The notes under the pieces are model-generated. The model worked only from the letters and a program-made list of their open reading frames with translations, searched no databases and had not been told where the DNA came from. Shown piece by piece: positions 8,781 to 16,162 of a stretch of DNA of 50,575 nt. The stretch is from an uncultured Eubacteriales bacterium (lineage in GTDB: Bacteria > Bacillota > Clostridia > Christensenellales > Aristaeellaceae). Every line of letters begins with the position of its first letter. The stretch's first letter is position 1. Position numbers and translations under genes: made by a program. The stretch is from assembly GCA_902801765.1 (NCBI GenBank), contig CADCJO010000012.1:1-50575 (forward strand), written 5' to 3'.

Positions 8781-8840
8781 TTTCTCGGAAGGGGGTTTGG
8801 GGGGAACCGCTCTTTGGCTTCCAAAGAGCGGTTCCCCCCC
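8781..8840 (-). repeat. 3'-end hairpin repeat (family A) after the AICAR transformylase gene
   Basis: On the minus strand a hairpin with arm GGGGGGAACCGCTCTTTGG follows the stop codon by about 17 bases and is itself followed by ACCCCCTTCCGAGAAAGC. Compared with the copy after purL, bases in both arms differ but remain paired. The rest of the gap up to the toxin-antitoxin promoter holds no gene. Confidence 0.85.
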
Positions 8841-8857
8841 AGAAAACTTTTTCGTCC

Positions 8858-10042
8858 TTAATGATGGAACAGGCGCATGCCGGTGAAGGCCATGACCATG
8901 CCGAATTTATCGCAGGTTTCGATGACCTGGTCGTCGCGGATGGAGCCGCCGGGCTGGGCCACATAGGAAACGCCGGAGCGGCGGGCGCGCTCAATGTTGT
9001 CGCCGAAGGGGAAGAAGGCGTCGCTGCCCAGGGACACGCCGGTGATGGCGTCCAGGAAGGCGCGCTTTTCGGCGCGGGTAAAGGGCGCGGGGCATTCGGT
9101 AAAGAACTTCTGCCAGTTGCCGTCGGCCAGCACGTCCTCGTCCTGGTCGGACAGGTATACGTCGATCACGTTGTCCCGGTCAGCGCGGCCCAGGGTGGGC
9201 AGGAAGGGCAGGGAAAGCACCTTGTCGCTCTGGCGCAGATGCCACTTATCAGCCTTGTCGCCGGCCAGACGGGTGCAGTGGATGCGGCTTTGCTGGCCCG
9301 CGCCCACGCCGATGGCCTGGCCGTCGTAAGCGTAGCAGACGGAATTGGACTGGGTGTATTTGAGGGTAATGAGGGAAATGATCAGATCCCGCTTGGCTTC
9401 GGCGGGCAGGTCCTTCTTCGCGGTGGGGATGTTTTGCAGCAGCGTTTCGTTGATTTCAAAGTTGTTGCGGCCCTGCTGGAAGGTGACGCCAAACACGTCC
9501 TTGGTTTCCACGGGATTGGGCACATAATCGGGGTCGATCTTCACGATGTTGTAATTGCCCTTGCGTTTGGACTGGAGAATTTCCAGGGCTTCGTCGGTAT
9601 AGCCGGGGGCGATGATGCCGTCGCTGACTTCACGCTTGATGATGAGGGCGGTGGTCTTGTCGCACACGTCGGACAGGGCGATCCAGTCGCCAAAGGAACT
9701 CATGCGGTCCGTACCGCGGGCGCGGGCGTAAGCGCAGGCCAGGGGGGATTCGTTGAGACCCGGAATGTCATCCACAAAGCAGGCTTTCATGAGCTTATCG
9801 CTGAGGGGCAGGCCCACGGCGGCGCAGGTGGGCGATACGTGCTTGAAGGACGCGGCGGTGGGCATGTTCAACGCCGCTTTCAGCTCCTTCACCAGCTGCC
9901 AGGAGTTGAGCGCGTCCAGGAAATTGATGTAGCCGGGACGGCCGCAGAGGATTTCAAAGGGCAGGTCTCCCCCATCCTTCATGTAGACTTTCGCGGGCTT
10001 CTGGTTGGGGTTGCAGCCGTATTTCAATTCAAATTCTTTCAT
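8858..10042 (-). CDS. purH: AICAR transformylase, stand-alone domain of PurH
   Basis: Formylates AICAR with 10-formyltetrahydrofolate to FAICAR, the ninth step of IMP synthesis. The 394-residue protein covers only the transformylase half of bifunctional PurH: it opens with KYGCNPNQKPAKVY, carries the catalytic Lys-His pair in ASFKHVSP and ends in the FGMVMAFTGMRLFHH tail typical of the family C-terminus. There is no MGS-like cyclohydrolase domain. ATG has AAGGAGA upstream. It follows the purO gene by 18 bp, so the two catalysts of the missing bifunctional enzyme are neighbours. Confidence 0.93.
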   Translation of the reverse strand: MKEFELKYGCNPNQKPAKVYMKDGGDLPFEILCGRPGYINFLDALNSWQLVKELKAALNMPTAASFKHVSPTCAAVGLPLSDKLMKACFVDDIPGLNESPLACAYARARGTDRMSSFGDWIALSDVCDKTTALIIKREVSDGIIAPGYTDEALEILQSKRKGNYNIVKIDPDYVPNPVETKDVFGVTFQQGRNNFEINETLLQNIPTAKKDLPAEAKRDLIISLITLKYTQSNSVCYAYDGQAIGVGAGQQSRIHCTRLAGDKADKWHLRQSDKVLSLPFLPTLGRADRDNVIDVYLSDQDEDVLADGNWQKFFTECPAPFTRAEKRAFLDAITGVSLGSDAFFPFGDNIERARRSGVSYVAQPGGSIRDDQVIETCDKFGMVMAFTGMRLFHH

Positions 10043-10060
10043 GACGCGGACTCTCCTTTT

Positions 10061-10768
10061 TTACTGATATTTATTGACAATGCGGGTTTCCGCGTCGCCA
10101 TTTTTCAGGGTGATATAGCGCACGAACAGGGAAATCTTGTTGGCTTCGTTCAGGTTTTCCCAGATGGCGTTGGTAAATTCGTCGATATCGTTCATGGTTT
10201 CGATCTGTTCGGGTTCCCCTTCAAAGGAGGGCAGGGGCTTGCCGTCGCCCTGGTAAGTGTGGATGAAGTGGCCCAGGCCGGGAACGGAAGCCAGGTCGAA
10301 GGTATAGCGGTTGCACTTCTTGCCTTCGCCGTCGGCGCACTTGAGGATGCTCATCTGATACCAATAGCTGGCGTTGAAGTGCAGCAGGGCGCTGATGCGG
10401 GGGGTGTAATTGGGCTTGTCCGGCTCGAAGCCCCGGGTGCGCAGGGCGTTTTCAAAGGAGTCGTGCTTGTTCAGGAAATCACGGATGGTGTCGGTCTGGT
10501 CGCCATTGGTGACGATCAGCTTGTTTTTCAGCGCCCGGGCAGGGGCGTAAATGATGAGGGACGGGTCTTCCACCTTGGATTCGTCATAGGGGTAGATCAT
10601 CACGTCGTTGCCCTCGGCGCGGAACACGCGGTTGCGGCTGTTCTCGCTGCGGCCCATGATGAAATAAGCGGTCACGGCCTTTGTTCCATCGGGGGTGGTG
10701 CCCACGATAATGCCGCGGCCGGGATAGACGTTGGAGGAGAGGAGGGAGGCGATGGATACTTTCTGCAT
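10061..10768 (-). CDS. purO: IMP cyclohydrolase, archaeal PurO type
   Basis: Closes FAICAR to IMP, the last step of the pathway. The 235-residue sequence (SSNVYPGRGIIVGTTPDG near the start, AYFIMGRSENSRNRVF, PALLHF-like ISALLHFNASYWYQMSILK) resembles the PurO family first known from archaea (about 200 residues there) and shares no likeness with the PurH cyclohydrolase domain. Position directly before the stand-alone transformylase supports this call. The start ATG has a weak AAAGGGG site about 10 bases ahead. The extra length compared with archaeal forms is unexplained. Confidence 0.88.
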   Translation of the reverse strand: MQKVSIASLLSSNVYPGRGIIVGTTPDGTKAVTAYFIMGRSENSRNRVFRAEGNDVMIYPYDESKVEDPSLIIYAPARALKNKLIVTNGDQTDTIRDFLNKHDSFENALRTRGFEPDKPNYTPRISALLHFNASYWYQMSILKCADGEGKKCNRYTFDLASVPGLGHFIHTYQGDGKPLPSFEGEPEQIETMNDIDEFTNAIWENLNEANKISLFVRYITLKNGDAETRIVNKYQ

Positions 10769-10790
10769 GATAGGTCGGCCCCTTTCTGAA

Positions 10791-10842
10791 AGTGTGGAGT
10801 TTGGAAAGCGGAGTGTGGAGTTTGGAGAGTGGAGTGTGGAGT
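10791..10842 (-). repeat. Short tandem repeat of about 21 bp
   Basis: The plus strand reads AGTGTGGAGTTTGGAAAGCGG, then nearly the same again (GAGTGTGGAGTTTGGAGAG), then a third partial unit before a T-run. It lies directly upstream of the purO ribosome binding site on the minus strand. No function is evident. Confidence 0.75.
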
Positions 10843-10880
10843 TTTTTTGAAACCATACCAGTACAAATAAGCAACATACT

Positions 10881-11021
10881 TGTCATCCCGAGCGAAGCCG
10901 AGCAAGAGGCGAGGCGCAGTCGAGGGATCTGAGAGCGATGAGGTAAACCAAACAATGTGACAAGGAACTCCCAGGTCCCTCCACTACGCTTCGCTCTCGC
11001 TCCGCTTCGGTCGGGATGACA
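10881..11021. repeat. Inverted-end repeat starting TGTCATCCCGA between purN and purO
   Basis: The segment begins TGTCATCCCGAGCGAAGC and ends GCTTCGGTCGGGATGACA, so its ends are inverted repeats, with internal arms such as GAGGGATCT and GTCCCTC. Elements starting TGTCATCC(C/T)GAGC are frequent in many bacterial genomes. It has no coding capacity and occupies most of the 297 bp gap between purN and purO. Confidence 0.7.
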
Positions 11022-11065
11022 AAGCAACAATCACGATTGATGTTTATTGATTGATCGATCACATT

Positions 11066-11668
11066 TTAAACACGGAGAATTGTTTGCGCCGCCAATTCCG
11101 CCGCTTGGGGCAGGATGATCCATTCAGCCTGCTCCATGACCCGGCGCTGGAGGATTTCGGGGGTGTCGCCCGGCTCCACGTTCACGGCTTTCTGGAGGAT
11201 GATCTCTCCCCCGTCGGCGATCTCGTTCACATAATGCACCGTGGCGCCGGTGACCTTGACGCCTCTTGCCAGCGCGGCTTCATGGACGTGGAGCCCATAA
11301 TAGCCCTTGCCGCCGAAGGCGGGCAGCAGGGCGGGATGCACGTTCAGGATGCGGCGGGGATAACGCTTCACGAAATCTTCGGACAGGATGCTCATGAACC
11401 CGGCCAGGATGATCAATTGCACCTGCTTTTTTTGCAGTTCAGCTAAAATCTCCGCTTCAAAGGCTTCCTGGGTTGTGCCCTTGCGCTGGGCCACATAGGT
11501 GGGGATGCCCGCCTTTTCCGCGCGGGTCAGGGCGTAGGCGTCGGGCCGGGAGGCGATCACGGAAACGAATTCCACGTGGGGCAGCTTGCCCGCTGCTTTC
11601 GCGTCGATCAGCGCCTGCAGGTTGGTGCCGCCGCCGGACACCAGCACGGCGGTTTTGACCGTGCTCAT
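11066..11668 (-). CDS. purN: Phosphoribosylglycinamide formyltransferase (PurN)
   Basis: Transfers a formyl group from 10-formyltetrahydrofolate to GAR, giving FGAR. The 200-residue length is normal. The N-terminal VLVSGGGTNLQALI binds the phosphate of GAR; the catalytic Asn and His are in LNVHPALLPAF, and the conserved Asp lies in EIADGGEII. Its ATG overlaps the TGA of purM (ATGA), so the two are translationally coupled. The PurT alternative is excluded because there is no ATP-grasp fold. Confidence 0.97.
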   Translation of the reverse strand: MSTVKTAVLVSGGGTNLQALIDAKAAGKLPHVEFVSVIASRPDAYALTRAEKAGIPTYVAQRKGTTQEAFEAEILAELQKKQVQLIILAGFMSILSEDFVKRYPRRILNVHPALLPAFGGKGYYGLHVHEAALARGVKVTGATVHYVNEIADGGEIILQKAVNVEPGDTPEILQRRVMEQAEWIILPQAAELAAQTILRV

Positions 11669-12675
11669 GCCAGGATCACCCCTTCATTGCCTTCCACGAT
11701 TTCGCCCAGCACATAGCTGCCGGGGCACAGGGACAGCACCTTTTCGGCTTTCTCCGGGCTGGCTACCAGCGCCATGCCCACGCCCATGTTGAAGGTGTTG
11801 AACATATCGCGCTCGGGGATGTTTCCTTTTTCCTGGAGGAAGCGGAAGATTTCGGGCGTCCTGACCGCGGCCTTGTTCACTTTAGCGGACACGCCGTCCG
11901 GCAAAGCCCGGGGAATATTTTCAAAGAAGCCGCCGCCGGTAATATGCGCCGCGGACTTGATCAGGCCTTGCTCCACCAGGGGCAGCACGTCCTTCACGTA
12001 AATCTTCGTGGGGGTCAGCAGGGTCTGGCCCAGGGTGGAATCCCCAAAGGGCATGTTCAGATCCAGATCGGCAATGATTTTCCGAACCAGGGAAAAGCCA
12101 TTGGAATGGACACCGGTGGAGGGCAGGGCGATCAGAACATCGCCGGGCCGGACAGCGGTTTTGTCCAGAATTTTTTTCTTGTCCACCACGCCGACGCAGA
12201 AGCCCGCCAGGTCGTATTCGTCCTCGGGATAGAAGCCGGGCATTTCGGCGGTCTCCCCGCCGATGAGCGCCGCGCCGCTCTGCACGCAGCCTTCGCACAC
12301 GCCCGCCACGATGGAGGCGATCTTCTCCGGCACGTTCTTGCCGCAGGCGATATAGTCCAGGAAGAACAGGGGCTTGGCCCCGCAGACGATCACGTCGTTG
12401 ACGCACATGGCCACGCAGTCGATGCCCACTGTGTCGTGCTTGTTCTGGTCAAACGCCAGCTTGAGTTTGGTGCCCACGCCGTCGGTGCCGCTGACCAGCA
12501 CAGGCTGCTCCATGCCCTTCACGTCCAGCTCGAACAGCCCGCCAAAGCCGCCCACGCCGCCGAGGGCTCCCGCTGTCAGGGTGCGGGCGATATGGCTTTT
12601 CATCAGCTCCACGGCCTTGTAGCCCGCGGTGATGTCCACGCCGGAGGCTTTATAGGATTCGGAATAGCTCTTCAT
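11665..12675 (-). CDS. purM: Phosphoribosylformylglycinamidine cyclo-ligase (PurM)
   Basis: Uses ATP to close FGAM to AIR, the fifth step. The 336-residue protein starts MKSYSESYKASGVDI and shows the family landmarks VSGTDGVGTKLKLAF, CVNDVIVCGAKPLFFLDY, LIGGETAEMPGFY and HITGGGFFENIPR. The upstream in-frame ATG at 12783 would add 36 residues that are a shadow of purF, so I use the ATG at 12675, whose ATGA overlaps the purF stop. Confidence 0.97.
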   Translation of the reverse strand: MKSYSESYKASGVDITAGYKAVELMKSHIARTLTAGALGGVGGFGGLFELDVKGMEQPVLVSGTDGVGTKLKLAFDQNKHDTVGIDCVAMCVNDVIVCGAKPLFFLDYIACGKNVPEKIASIVAGVCEGCVQSGAALIGGETAEMPGFYPEDEYDLAGFCVGVVDKKKILDKTAVRPGDVLIALPSTGVHSNGFSLVRKIIADLDLNMPFGDSTLGQTLLTPTKIYVKDVLPLVEQGLIKSAAHITGGGFFENIPRALPDGVSAKVNKAAVRTPEIFRFLQEKGNIPERDMFNTFNMGVGMALVASPEKAEKVLSLCPGSYVLGEIVEGNEGVILA

Positions 12676-14111
12676 TCTTCGGGCCGCCTTTCGCTCTTCT
12701 TGTACTCGAACCGGGACTTGGCGCGGTTGGTGGGGATTTCTGTGGTGTAGTTGCCGGAGAAGCAGGCGTCGCAGTAGCCGCACAGGGTACCGCCGTCCGC
12801 CAGGCAGTGCACGTCGTTCATATCCAGATAACCCAGGGAATCCACGCCGATGATCTCCGCGATTTCGGGGATGGAATGGCGGCAGGCGATCAGATGGTCG
12901 CGGGAATCGATGTCCGTGCCGTAGTAGCAGGGATTCAGGAAGGGCGGTGCGGTGACGCGGAAATGCACTTCCGTCGCGCCCGCTTCCCGCAGCAGGTTCA
13001 CGATGCGCTTGCTGGTGGTGCCGCGCACGATGGAATCGTCGATCAGTACCACGCGTTTGCCCCGCACCACGGAAGCGATGGGGTTCAGCTTAATGCGCAC
13101 TTTGTCCTCGCGGCTCTTTTGCCCCGGAGAAATGAAGGTGCGGCCGATATAGCGGTTCTTGATAAAGCCCATGCCGTAGGGAATGCCGCTTTCCTGGCTG
13201 TAGCCGATGGCGGCGTCCAGGCCGGAATCCGGCACGCCGACAACGATGTCCGCATCCACGGGATGGGTCTTCGCCAGGCACGCGCCAGCCCGCACGCGGG
13301 CTTCATGAACGCTGGCCCCGTCGATCACAGAATCGGGCCGGGCGAAATAAATGTACTCAAACACGCACAGAGAGGGCTTGCAAATGCCGCAGTGCTCCCG
13401 GATGGAACGCATGCCGCTCTTTTCAAATACGATGATTTCGCCGGGCTCCACGTCCCGCACCATTGTCGCGCCTACCGCGTCCAAGGCGCAGGATTCGCTG
13501 GCCACCACGAAGCTGCCGTCCGGCAGGGTGCCAAAGCACAAGGGGCGGAAGCCGTGAGGGTCACGGGCGGCAATCAGCTTGCTGGGCGACATGACCACAA
13601 GAGAAAACGCGCCATGAATCCTGCGCATGGCGCGGCAAAGAGCCTCCTCAATGGAGGGGGCCGTCAGGCGTTCCTTGGTAATAATATAAGAAATGACTTC
13701 GGTGTCAGAGGTGGTATGGAAAATAGAGCCGCCCAGCTCCAGCTGCTCCCGCAGCTCGGCGGAGTTCACCAGGTTGCCGTTATGGCACAGCGCCATGGGG
13801 CCCTTCACATGGTTGACCACGATGGGCTGGGCGTTCATCCGGGAGGAGGAGCCGGTGGTGCCGTAACGCACGTGGCCCACCGCCATATCGCCCAGGCCCA
13901 GCTTCGTCATTTCGTCGGGGGTGAACACGTCGTTCACCAGGCCGTTGTCCTTATGGGCGGTGAACAGGCCGTCGTCGTTCACCACGATGCCGCAGCTTTC
14001 CTGGCCCCGGTGCTGCAGGGCGAACAGCCCGTAATACACCGTGGAGGCCACGTCCCTGCGTTCCTTGCTCAGGATACCGAATACGCCGCATTCTTCGTGT
14101 AATTGACTCAT
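12672..14111 (-). CDS. purF: Amidophosphoribosyltransferase (PurF), iron-sulfur type
   Basis: Makes phosphoribosylamine from PRPP and glutamine, the committed and feedback-inhibited first step. The 479-residue protein begins MSQLHEECGVFGI: removal of seven residues would expose the N-terminal nucleophile Cys8. The PRPP loop is VVLIDDSIVRGTTSKRIV. Cysteines in CVFEYIYF, NPCYYG and CGYCDACF correspond to the [4Fe-4S] ligands of the Bacillus-type enzyme, which makes it oxygen-sensitive. The ATG at 14111 is chosen because upstream in-frame ATGs lie in the repeat; its ribosome binding site (AAAGGG, about 12 bases away) is weak. Confidence 0.97.
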   Translation of the reverse strand: MSQLHEECGVFGILSKERRDVASTVYYGLFALQHRGQESCGIVVNDDGLFTAHKDNGLVNDVFTPDEMTKLGLGDMAVGHVRYGTTGSSSRMNAQPIVVNHVKGPMALCHNGNLVNSAELREQLELGGSIFHTTSDTEVISYIITKERLTAPSIEEALCRAMRRIHGAFSLVVMSPSKLIAARDPHGFRPLCFGTLPDGSFVVASESCALDAVGATMVRDVEPGEIIVFEKSGMRSIREHCGICKPSLCVFEYIYFARPDSVIDGASVHEARVRAGACLAKTHPVDADIVVGVPDSGLDAAIGYSQESGIPYGMGFIKNRYIGRTFISPGQKSREDKVRIKLNPIASVVRGKRVVLIDDSIVRGTTSKRIVNLLREAGATEVHFRVTAPPFLNPCYYGTDIDSRDHLIACRHSIPEIAEIIGVDSLGYLDMNDVHCLADGGTLCGYCDACFSGNYTTEIPTNRAKSRFEYKKSERRPEE

Positions 14112-14150
14112 ATATCGTATAAACCCTTTCTTGTGTGGGATGTCAAACCG

Positions 14151-14546
14151 AGAGAACGGCGGGGCTTTGCCCCGCACCCTACCAGGGGGATGATCCCCCT
14201 GGACCCGCAATAGTGGAATCATCTTGAATCGTCGATCCAATTTGATTCCCATTGTTACATGAGAGAACGCGGAAGTCTGACTTACTGACATGACGCTTCT
14301 GGCCCGGCGTCCTTTGGACGCCAACCGGATGCAAAGCATCCGGGAAAGCCAGGAAATCATCCGATGGAAAAGTTTACTTTTCCATCGGATCTTTCCGGGC
14401 TTTCTTGGGCCAGAAGCCCGCCAACTTTCCGTAACCCCAGCGTAGCAGGCGGAATATATTTTCGCTTCCATGCCTGTAAAATCGCCTATTGGGATGCAAG
14501 GGATATATCCCTTGCCGCAGGGTTTGGGGCCGCGGAGGCCCCAACG
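14151..14546 (-). repeat. Long mosaic hairpin repeat (family B, full copy 2) between purC and purF
   Basis: This second copy has the same hairpin modules, order and orientation as 5862-6201. Arms differ in a paired way, for example GATGGAAAAGT/ACTTTTCCATC here against the GGGAAAGT/ACTTTCCC stem there, GGCGTCC/GGACGCC against GGCGGCT/AGCCGCC, and CCAGGGGGA/TCCCCCTGG against CCAGGG/CCCTGG. It fills the 456 bp between purC and purF. An extra unshared stretch of about 60 bp near 14215-14290 separates two of the modules. Confidence 0.88.
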
Positions 14547-14567
14547 TTTCCTGATATGTTAGACTGA

Positions 14568-15278
14568 TTAATCTCCCAGCAGCCGACGCATAATTTCCTG
14601 ATACGCGTCCTCGACGCCGCCCAGGTCGCGGCGGAAGCGGTCCTTGTCCAATTTTTCGTGGGTGGTGGAATCCCAGAAGCGGCAGGTGTCAGGGGAGATT
14701 TCATCCGCCAGCACGATCTGGCCTTCCTTGGTCTTGCCGAATTCCAGCTTGAAGTCGATCAGCTCAATGTTGGCTTCCTTGAGATATTCGGACAGCACCT
14801 GATTGATCTTGAAGGAATAGGAAGCGATCAGGTCGATTTCTTCCTTGGTGGCCCAGCCCATCGCCAGGATGTGGTATTCGTTCACCATGGGATCGCCCAG
14901 ATCGTCGTTCTTGTAGCAGTATTCCAGTACGGTGCTGCCCATCTTCACGCCCTCGGGCAGGCCCAGCCGCTTGGCGAGGGAGCCCGCCGCGATGTTGCGC
15001 ACGATCACTTCCAGGGGCACGATGGAAACCTTCTTCACCAGCGTTTCCCGGTCGTTCAGTTCTTCCACATAGTGGGTGGGCACGCCGTTCTTTTCCAGCA
15101 GCCGCATCAGATGGTTGGTGACCCGGTTGTTGATGACGCCCTTGCCCATAATGGTGCCCTTTTTCAGACCGTTAAAGGCGGTGGCATCGTCCTTGTAGGA
15201 TACGATGCAGTAATCGGGATTGTCGGTGGCGAATACTTTCTTGGCTTTCCCTTCGTACATCTGGATGGTCTTTTCCAT
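14568..15278 (-). CDS. purC: SAICAR synthetase (PurC)
   Basis: Condenses CAIR with aspartate using ATP to form SAICAR. The 236-residue length and the sequence [51 protein letters not shown] and [14 protein letters not shown] match the family closely. The ATG has a GGGGAAGAGGAG site. It lies 37 bp downstream of purE. The purB lyase for the next step is not in this window. Confidence 0.97.
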   Translation of the reverse strand: MEKTIQMYEGKAKKVFATDNPDYCIVSYKDDATAFNGLKKGTIMGKGVINNRVTNHLMRLLEKNGVPTHYVEELNDRETLVKKVSIVPLEVIVRNIAAGSLAKRLGLPEGVKMGSTVLEYCYKNDDLGDPMVNEYHILAMGWATKEEIDLIASYSFKINQVLSEYLKEANIELIDFKLEFGKTKEGQIVLADEISPDTCRFWDSTTHEKLDKDRFRRDLGGVEDAYQEIMRRLLGD

Positions 15279-15315
15279 GGTGGCTTTCTCCTCTTCCCCT
15301 TAATTTCGTATATGT

Positions 15316-15807
15316 TTATTTGAGTTGCTCAGCGATCGCTTTGTCCTTTTCCAGCACCTTGGCGCTGGCTTCCCACCGCATCGCCTTCAGCTTATCGGAC
15401 AATGCTTTGTCCTCTACGGCGATGATCTGGGCGGCCAGCAGCGCGGCGTTCTGCGCGCCGTCGATGGCGACGGTCGCCACCGGAATGCCGGAGGGCATCT
15501 GCACGGTGGACAGCAGCGCGTCCAGGCCGTCCAGGGTGGAGCTCTTGATCGGAATGCCGATCACGGGCAAAACAGTATTGGCCGCAATCGCTCCGGCCAG
15601 ATGCGCGGCTTTACCCGCCGCGGCGATCAAAACGCCGAATCCGTCGTCCGCGGCGTTCATGGCGAACGCCCGGGCTTCTTCCGGCGTGCGGTGAGCGGAG
15701 TAAACGTGCGCCTCAAAGGGCACGCCCAGGGAGCGCAGCGTATCCGCCGCTTTCTGCACCACGGGCAAATCGCTGTCGCTGCCCATGATGATGCCGACCT
15801 TTTTCAT
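15316..15807 (-). CDS. purE: N5-carboxyaminoimidazole ribonucleotide mutase (PurE class I)
   Basis: Moves the carboxyl group of N5-CAIR to give CAIR. The 163-residue protein has the GSDSDLPV phosphate-binding loop, [10 protein letters not shown] with the catalytic His, and the [13 protein letters not shown] segment of class I enzymes. Class I PurE normally needs PurK to supply N5-CAIR, and no purK is present here, so it must lie elsewhere or the class assignment is imperfect. It is the first gene of the operon, with AAAGGAG upstream. Confidence 0.95.
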   Translation of the reverse strand: MKKVGIIMGSDSDLPVVQKAADTLRSLGVPFEAHVYSAHRTPEEARAFAMNAADDGFGVLIAAAGKAAHLAGAIAANTVLPVIGIPIKSSTLDGLDALLSTVQMPSGIPVATVAIDGAQNAALLAAQIIAVEDKALSDKLKAMRWEASAKVLEKDKAIAEQLK

Positions 15808-15882
15808 GGTTCATGGCTCCTTTGTTCGTTTTGCCAAAGCGGCGAAACGCAAAATCAATCACGGCAGGGCCGCGCGGAATTT

Positions 15883-15911
15883 ATTATAGCATGCCCCCTT
15901 CTATTGTGCAA
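15883..15911 (-). promoter_or_regulatory. Promoter of the purine operon
   Basis: On the minus strand TTGCAC (15906-15911) is followed after exactly 17 bp by TATAAT (15883-15888). It is about 75 bp upstream of purE and is the only strong promoter seen ahead of the operon. Confidence 0.82.
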
Positions 15912-15940
15912 GATAAATTCTGAATTATTTTTTTATTTTA

Positions 15941-15954
15941 AATCCGAACGTTCG
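15941..15954. promoter_or_regulatory. PurBox-like site 1 upstream of purE
   Basis: AAT followed by CCGAACGTTCG matches the Bacillus PurR PurBox consensus AWWWCCGAACWWT at all but one position. It lies about 30 bp upstream of the purE -35 box, where PurBoxes sit in B. subtilis. The core CGAACGTTCG is itself a perfect palindrome. Confidence 0.6.
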
Positions 15955-16021
15955 TGTTTTTATCATTGAAAGCGGTGCCAATTAAACCACATTTTCCATT
16001 CATGGATAAATTGGCAGAAAT

Positions 16022-16034
16022 ATACGAACGTTAG
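16022..16034. promoter_or_regulatory. PurBox-like site 2 between purE and spoIVB
   Basis: ATACGAACGTTAG repeats the core of site 1 with one mismatch to the CCGAAC consensus, about 80 bp further upstream of purE. In B. subtilis the two boxes are about 16 bp apart and inverted, so this wider spacing is unusual and the site is less certain. Confidence 0.4.
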
Positions 16035-16102
16035 ACAATGCTATATTCATTTCATCTTTTCCCCGATTCGCCATGCGGACGAAAACCACCGCATCTTTTC
16101 CA

Positions 16103-16131
16103 GCATAATTGCGGAAAAAGCAGCCATATTG
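16103..16131 (+). promoter_or_regulatory. Possible sigma-G-type promoter of spoIVB
   Basis: GCATA (16103-16107) and CATATTG (16125-16131) are 17 bp apart and resemble the -35 and -10 of forespore sigma factors. spoIVB is controlled by sigma-G in Bacillus, which makes the match meaningful, but the elements are short and the -10 is not perfect. Confidence 0.35.
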
Positions 16132-16162
16132 AAAGAAGAAACTTGCAAAGTGAGGGAACACC

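Noticed and set aside
8723-10789. 688-codon open frame on the plus strand opposite purH and purO
   Set aside because: It runs through two well-supported genes and a repeat on the other strand; its composition (very rich in Gly, Val, His) is typical of antisense frames.
15808-15882. Purine riboswitch in the purE leader
   Set aside because: The leader is only about 70 nt and lacks the conserved loop sequences of purine riboswitches.
15941-16034. CGAACGTTCG as a LexA box
   Set aside because: The Firmicutes LexA box has four more bases between the half-sites (CGAAC-N4-GTTCG); the context above purE fits a PurBox better.
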